Source of the DNA: Adineta ricciae
Taxonomy: Eukaryota; Rotifera; Eurotatoria; Adinetida; Adinetidae
Length of the DNA stretch: 64,000 nt
NCBI GenBank assembly: GCA_905250025.1
Contig: CAJNOJ010000159.1
Location: 124,001 to 188,000 of the forward strand
Direction of reading: 5' to 3'
Shown here: positions 61,575 through 64,000 of the stretch, piece by piece
Layout of the letters: each line of letters starts with the position of its first letter
How positions within the stretch are numbered: position 1 is the first letter of the stretch
Notes under the pieces: generated by a model
The model's database searches: none
What the model was told of the DNA's origin: nothing
What the model saw: the letters and a program-made list of their open reading frames with translations, nothing else
Made by a program: the position numbers and the translations under genes

Positions 61575-61795
61575 TTCCCAGGTTATTGTGGCACGGTCAG
61601 AAACTGATCGGATATTTCCTGTGCAATTCCGACCGGAATCCGGCGGCAAGGAACCTGCTGGAATCGGCGAAAACTGTGCCGCAATCGAGAAGAGCTGTAC
61701 CGGAACCGACTCAGATTTCAACGGATCCAGTCGCCGGAATGATCGACCTGGGTTCCAGCAATTGGTCAAATTCATTCTCGTCATATTAGTGCAGC
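61575..61795. repeat. GC-rich island of unknown origin in AT-rich DNA
   Basis: About 220 bases rich in CCGG, GGAATC and CCGAC words, sharply different from both flanks. Both strands are open, which follows from base composition. Related words recur inside it (GGAATCGGCGA and TCGCCGGAATGA in opposite orientation). It resembles a fragment of an inserted repeat. No coding match was recognised. Confidence 0.45.
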
Positions 61796-61799
61796 AAAA

Positions 61800-62972
61800 T
61801 TATTTGGTGTAAAAGCTGGTTCTCAAGCTTCTGCATTATCATCAACATCATCGAAAAGTTCCAGTAACAAAGCAAAACCAAGACCATGTCTGATTTGGCG
61901 AACTTCGCCTTTTGTACAGGTTTTAGTCATGTCTCGATTCGATGGTGTTGATGTTACCGATGTTAATAATCATTTTATGGATCATTTACCACGTGATTAT
62001 GTTTTAAAACGACTTATAGCTGTGCATGATAAAGAACCATTAGGTAATAGAAGGACAATAAAGGCTGCGGGAAAAGAAACTCCATTAATAACCATTAACA
62101 CATATTTGGTATTAATACCTACTATGGATGAAGATACACGTCCATATAAACAATCTAATGAATATTTTCCTACAGAAGAATTACAATACATTTATTCAAT
62201 TCTTCTTCAAATTCATAATGAAGAAAATGAAGAACAAATGAGAATGCTGCAACAATCACATCCTTTACCAGCATACAATAGTAATGATGATGTTAACAAA
62301 GATGAAGATAGATCTTCTTCAAACTCATCTTTACCAATACCAAGACGGCAAATACATTTCGTGGAAATCGATGTAAATAAATATAATTATATTAAACAAT
62401 GGTTAAATGATTGTGAGTAAAAATAATATCGACAAAAAAACTTTTTTTTCTATTTTCTCTTTATAGGTACATTTGATACTAATGATGATGATATGATGTC
62501 ATTAGAAAACCTTCAACAAATAACATACAACACTGAAGTAAGGAAGAAGATCGCTAGAAATTATGTTTGTGTATTTTTGTGTCATTTTTTCTATAATGTA
62601 GGATGATCTTCAACAAGATATTCAAGCTTTTCAAGTAATTTTTCTTTTTTGAATAAAACAAAAATATTTTTTCTTTGTAATTTTTTTAAAGTCAACAGGT
62701 GCAGGAGAAATAGTGACATATTCAGTTGGTCTTGATGTATCTGTAGCTGGTTTTGCATCAAATCCAATTGAATATGAAAAATTCACAAGTGGTGCACCTG
62801 GTCAAGAAGGACACAAATATGGTCTTGGACCTGATGTTGGTATTGACGCACCTAATGTTGCAAGAAAAAGTAACTAATATGATCCAGTTGGTGCTATGTT
62901 TGATTATGCTGATTTTAATCATGATGATAGAATTGATAAAGATGTATTTGGTACTTTTATGAAATCAGTTTA
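61800..62972 (+). pseudogene. Uncharacterised protein with C-terminal EF-hand-like loop, stop-interrupted
   Basis: The frame AAKLFGVKAG begins after an ATTAG acceptor near 61790 and continues through SRFDGVDVTDVNNHFMDHLP. Three short introns then join in phase: GAT T|GTGAGT...TAG|GT ACA near 62416, GAA|GTAAGG near 62537, and CAA|GTAATT near 62634. After LGPDVGIDAPNVARKSN an in-frame TAA at 62875 is followed by a still-coding stretch, YDPVGAMFDYADFNHDDRID, with an EF-hand-like D-x-N-x-D-x-R-I loop, ending at TAA near 62972. An intron across the TAA would run into another stop. The gene may be a pseudogene or end naturally at 62877. Codon use is much more A+T-rich than in genes of the left 50 kb. 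The family is unknown. Confidence 0.5.
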
Positions 62973-63155
62973 AACAATTAATCTCATTTAAAATAAACAA
63001 AAAAGATTAATTCAGCTTTTTTTGTTTCATTTCACTAACAGATTTGATTTCATAAATAAAACTTGTGTTTTTCATAAATTATTTTCTTTCTTTGATTTGA
63101 CTTTAATTAATGGTTCGAATGATACTGAAATGGTCTTATCACTTAATGTTCTTTT

Positions 63156-63833
63156 TTAATCGTCCACATAATGAAATTTGGCATTTTGAAATCTTTGCAT
63201 AATTTCTTCTAAATTTAATGGATCAGAACCTAAATGTAATCGAACATATGAACATAAGTTTGAATGTAAAAATAAATTTCCACTTAACATAATACCAGTT
63301 GCAAAATATAAATCATCAGAAAATTCTTTCGATATTTCACTTGGATTTTTTTATTTTCACAATAAATTAATAAAACTTCAAATAATAAATATGATGCTGC
63401 TGGACCTGTACAAATTGATTTTGATGGATAACCAAAATGATTTTCAAGATAATAACGAATATATTAGTTTTTTCGACCTAATTCTAATTTCTAATTCATT
63501 ATCAATAATAAATTCATTAGCTTCATGTTAATGTTTATTTCAATATTTAGTTGACGATGTATTTCTCCTATGACACTGATACTATTGACTAAAAATTAAA
63601 TATAGAATTATACTCACATCAATGAAGAAAAACTTGCTTGGATCAATATGACAATATTGTCCTAAAAAATAACGAATTTTTCGATTTATTTTATGTTTAA
63701 TTGCTTGTTGTTCCTTTTTTGTATTAATGACTTTCATTTTTGTAGCACGACTAGATGGAACAGGACTGTTATATCCAAGTGATGATGTACTACTATTACT
63801 TTCACTAGTTGAATCGGTGATCAATATATTGTG
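63156..63833 (-). pseudogene. Decayed uncharacterised gene
   Basis: Reading from 63830 leftward: SSLGYNSPVPSSRATKMKVI, then AIKHKINRKIRYFLGQYCHI and DPSKFFFIDV. After a gap containing stops comes ENHFGYPSKSICTGPAASYL and LLFEVLLIYCENKK. A run of A bases near 63350 shifts the frame, after which FATGIMLSGNLFLHSNLCSY and the final FQNAKFHYVDD to a TAA follow. Several frames and internal stops are needed to follow it, so it is broken. I do not recognise the family. Codon use is A+T-rich like the neighbouring segment. Confidence 0.5.
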
Positions 63834-64000
63834 TCACACCTGATTTGAAATCGATGTGCGTCACTCCAGAAGTAAGACCAGAGTTCAGTATATCAAATAA
63901 GAAAGGAACGGCTTTTCGGAAGGAATTAGATCGTGCACTACAGATCTGGAATCAAAACACAAGGAGCCAATTAAGTTTTTTTTTACATTCTTCGTGATTT
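63834..64000. other. Right-edge sequence
   Basis: A short plus-strand stretch resembling coding sequence (VTPEVRPEFS...FRKELDRALQIWNQ) runs toward the window edge. It is too short to judge. Confidence 0.3.

Overview
The window looks like nuclear DNA of a bdelloid rotifer, probably Adineta or a relative. The evidence is: short spliceosomal introns (mostly about 50-65 bases, GT-AG) in compact genes; an R-S-ExE ADP-ribosyltransferase fused to kinesin-light-chain-like TPRs; animal cilium, synapse and secretion genes; and these interleaved with intronless genes of bacterial type (a diaminopimelate epimerase and a DinB-family protein). One two-base N gap lies at 8209-8210. Exon boundaries below were chosen by hand from GT/AG sites, reading phase and remembered family alignments. 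The models marked as closed sum to whole codons.

Left arm (1-2.9 kb): the 3' part of the ART-TPR gene, interrupted by an in-frame stop, then a decayed kelch fragment. 2.9-21 kb (ciliary and synaptic block): TMEM170 (minus) and IFT80 (plus) diverge from a 166-bp interval. They are followed by the C-terminal part of CAPS/CADPS, a CFAP97D-type ciliary gene, synaptogyrin and an MPHOSPH9-like coiled-coil gene. 21-26 kb: an unrecognised 481-residue protein and a RUNX transcription factor without a C-terminal VWRPY.

27-32.5 kb holds candidate foreign genes around a native one: a DinB-family protein, an aldo/keto reductase, the native ADP/ATP carrier, a DapF-type epimerase, and a secreted DOPA-dioxygenase-family protein that has gained introns. 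32.6-36.7 kb: three housekeeping genes on the minus strand, PPIE, EXO5 and NF-YA. 37-45 kb: a broken GPCR, a small secreted precursor with a PDF-like peptide, a Gly-rich single-pass membrane protein with a Cys-rich ectodomain, an unrecognised membrane protein and a small SCP2 protein. 45-54 kb: PDE12, a GCKIII kinase, an intronless methyltransferase and histone H1.

54-60 kb is mostly non-coding apart from an Ig-domain gene whose 3' end I could not resolve. From about 60.2 kb the sequence becomes much richer in A+T and carries decayed genes, a GC-rich island and a fold-back repeat. I saw no tRNA, rRNA, CRISPR array or autonomous transposon.

The best leads are the DapF homologue with two unusual active-site positions, the PDF-like peptide precursor, the DinB homologue, and the CAPS gene lacking its N-terminal half next to the N gap.
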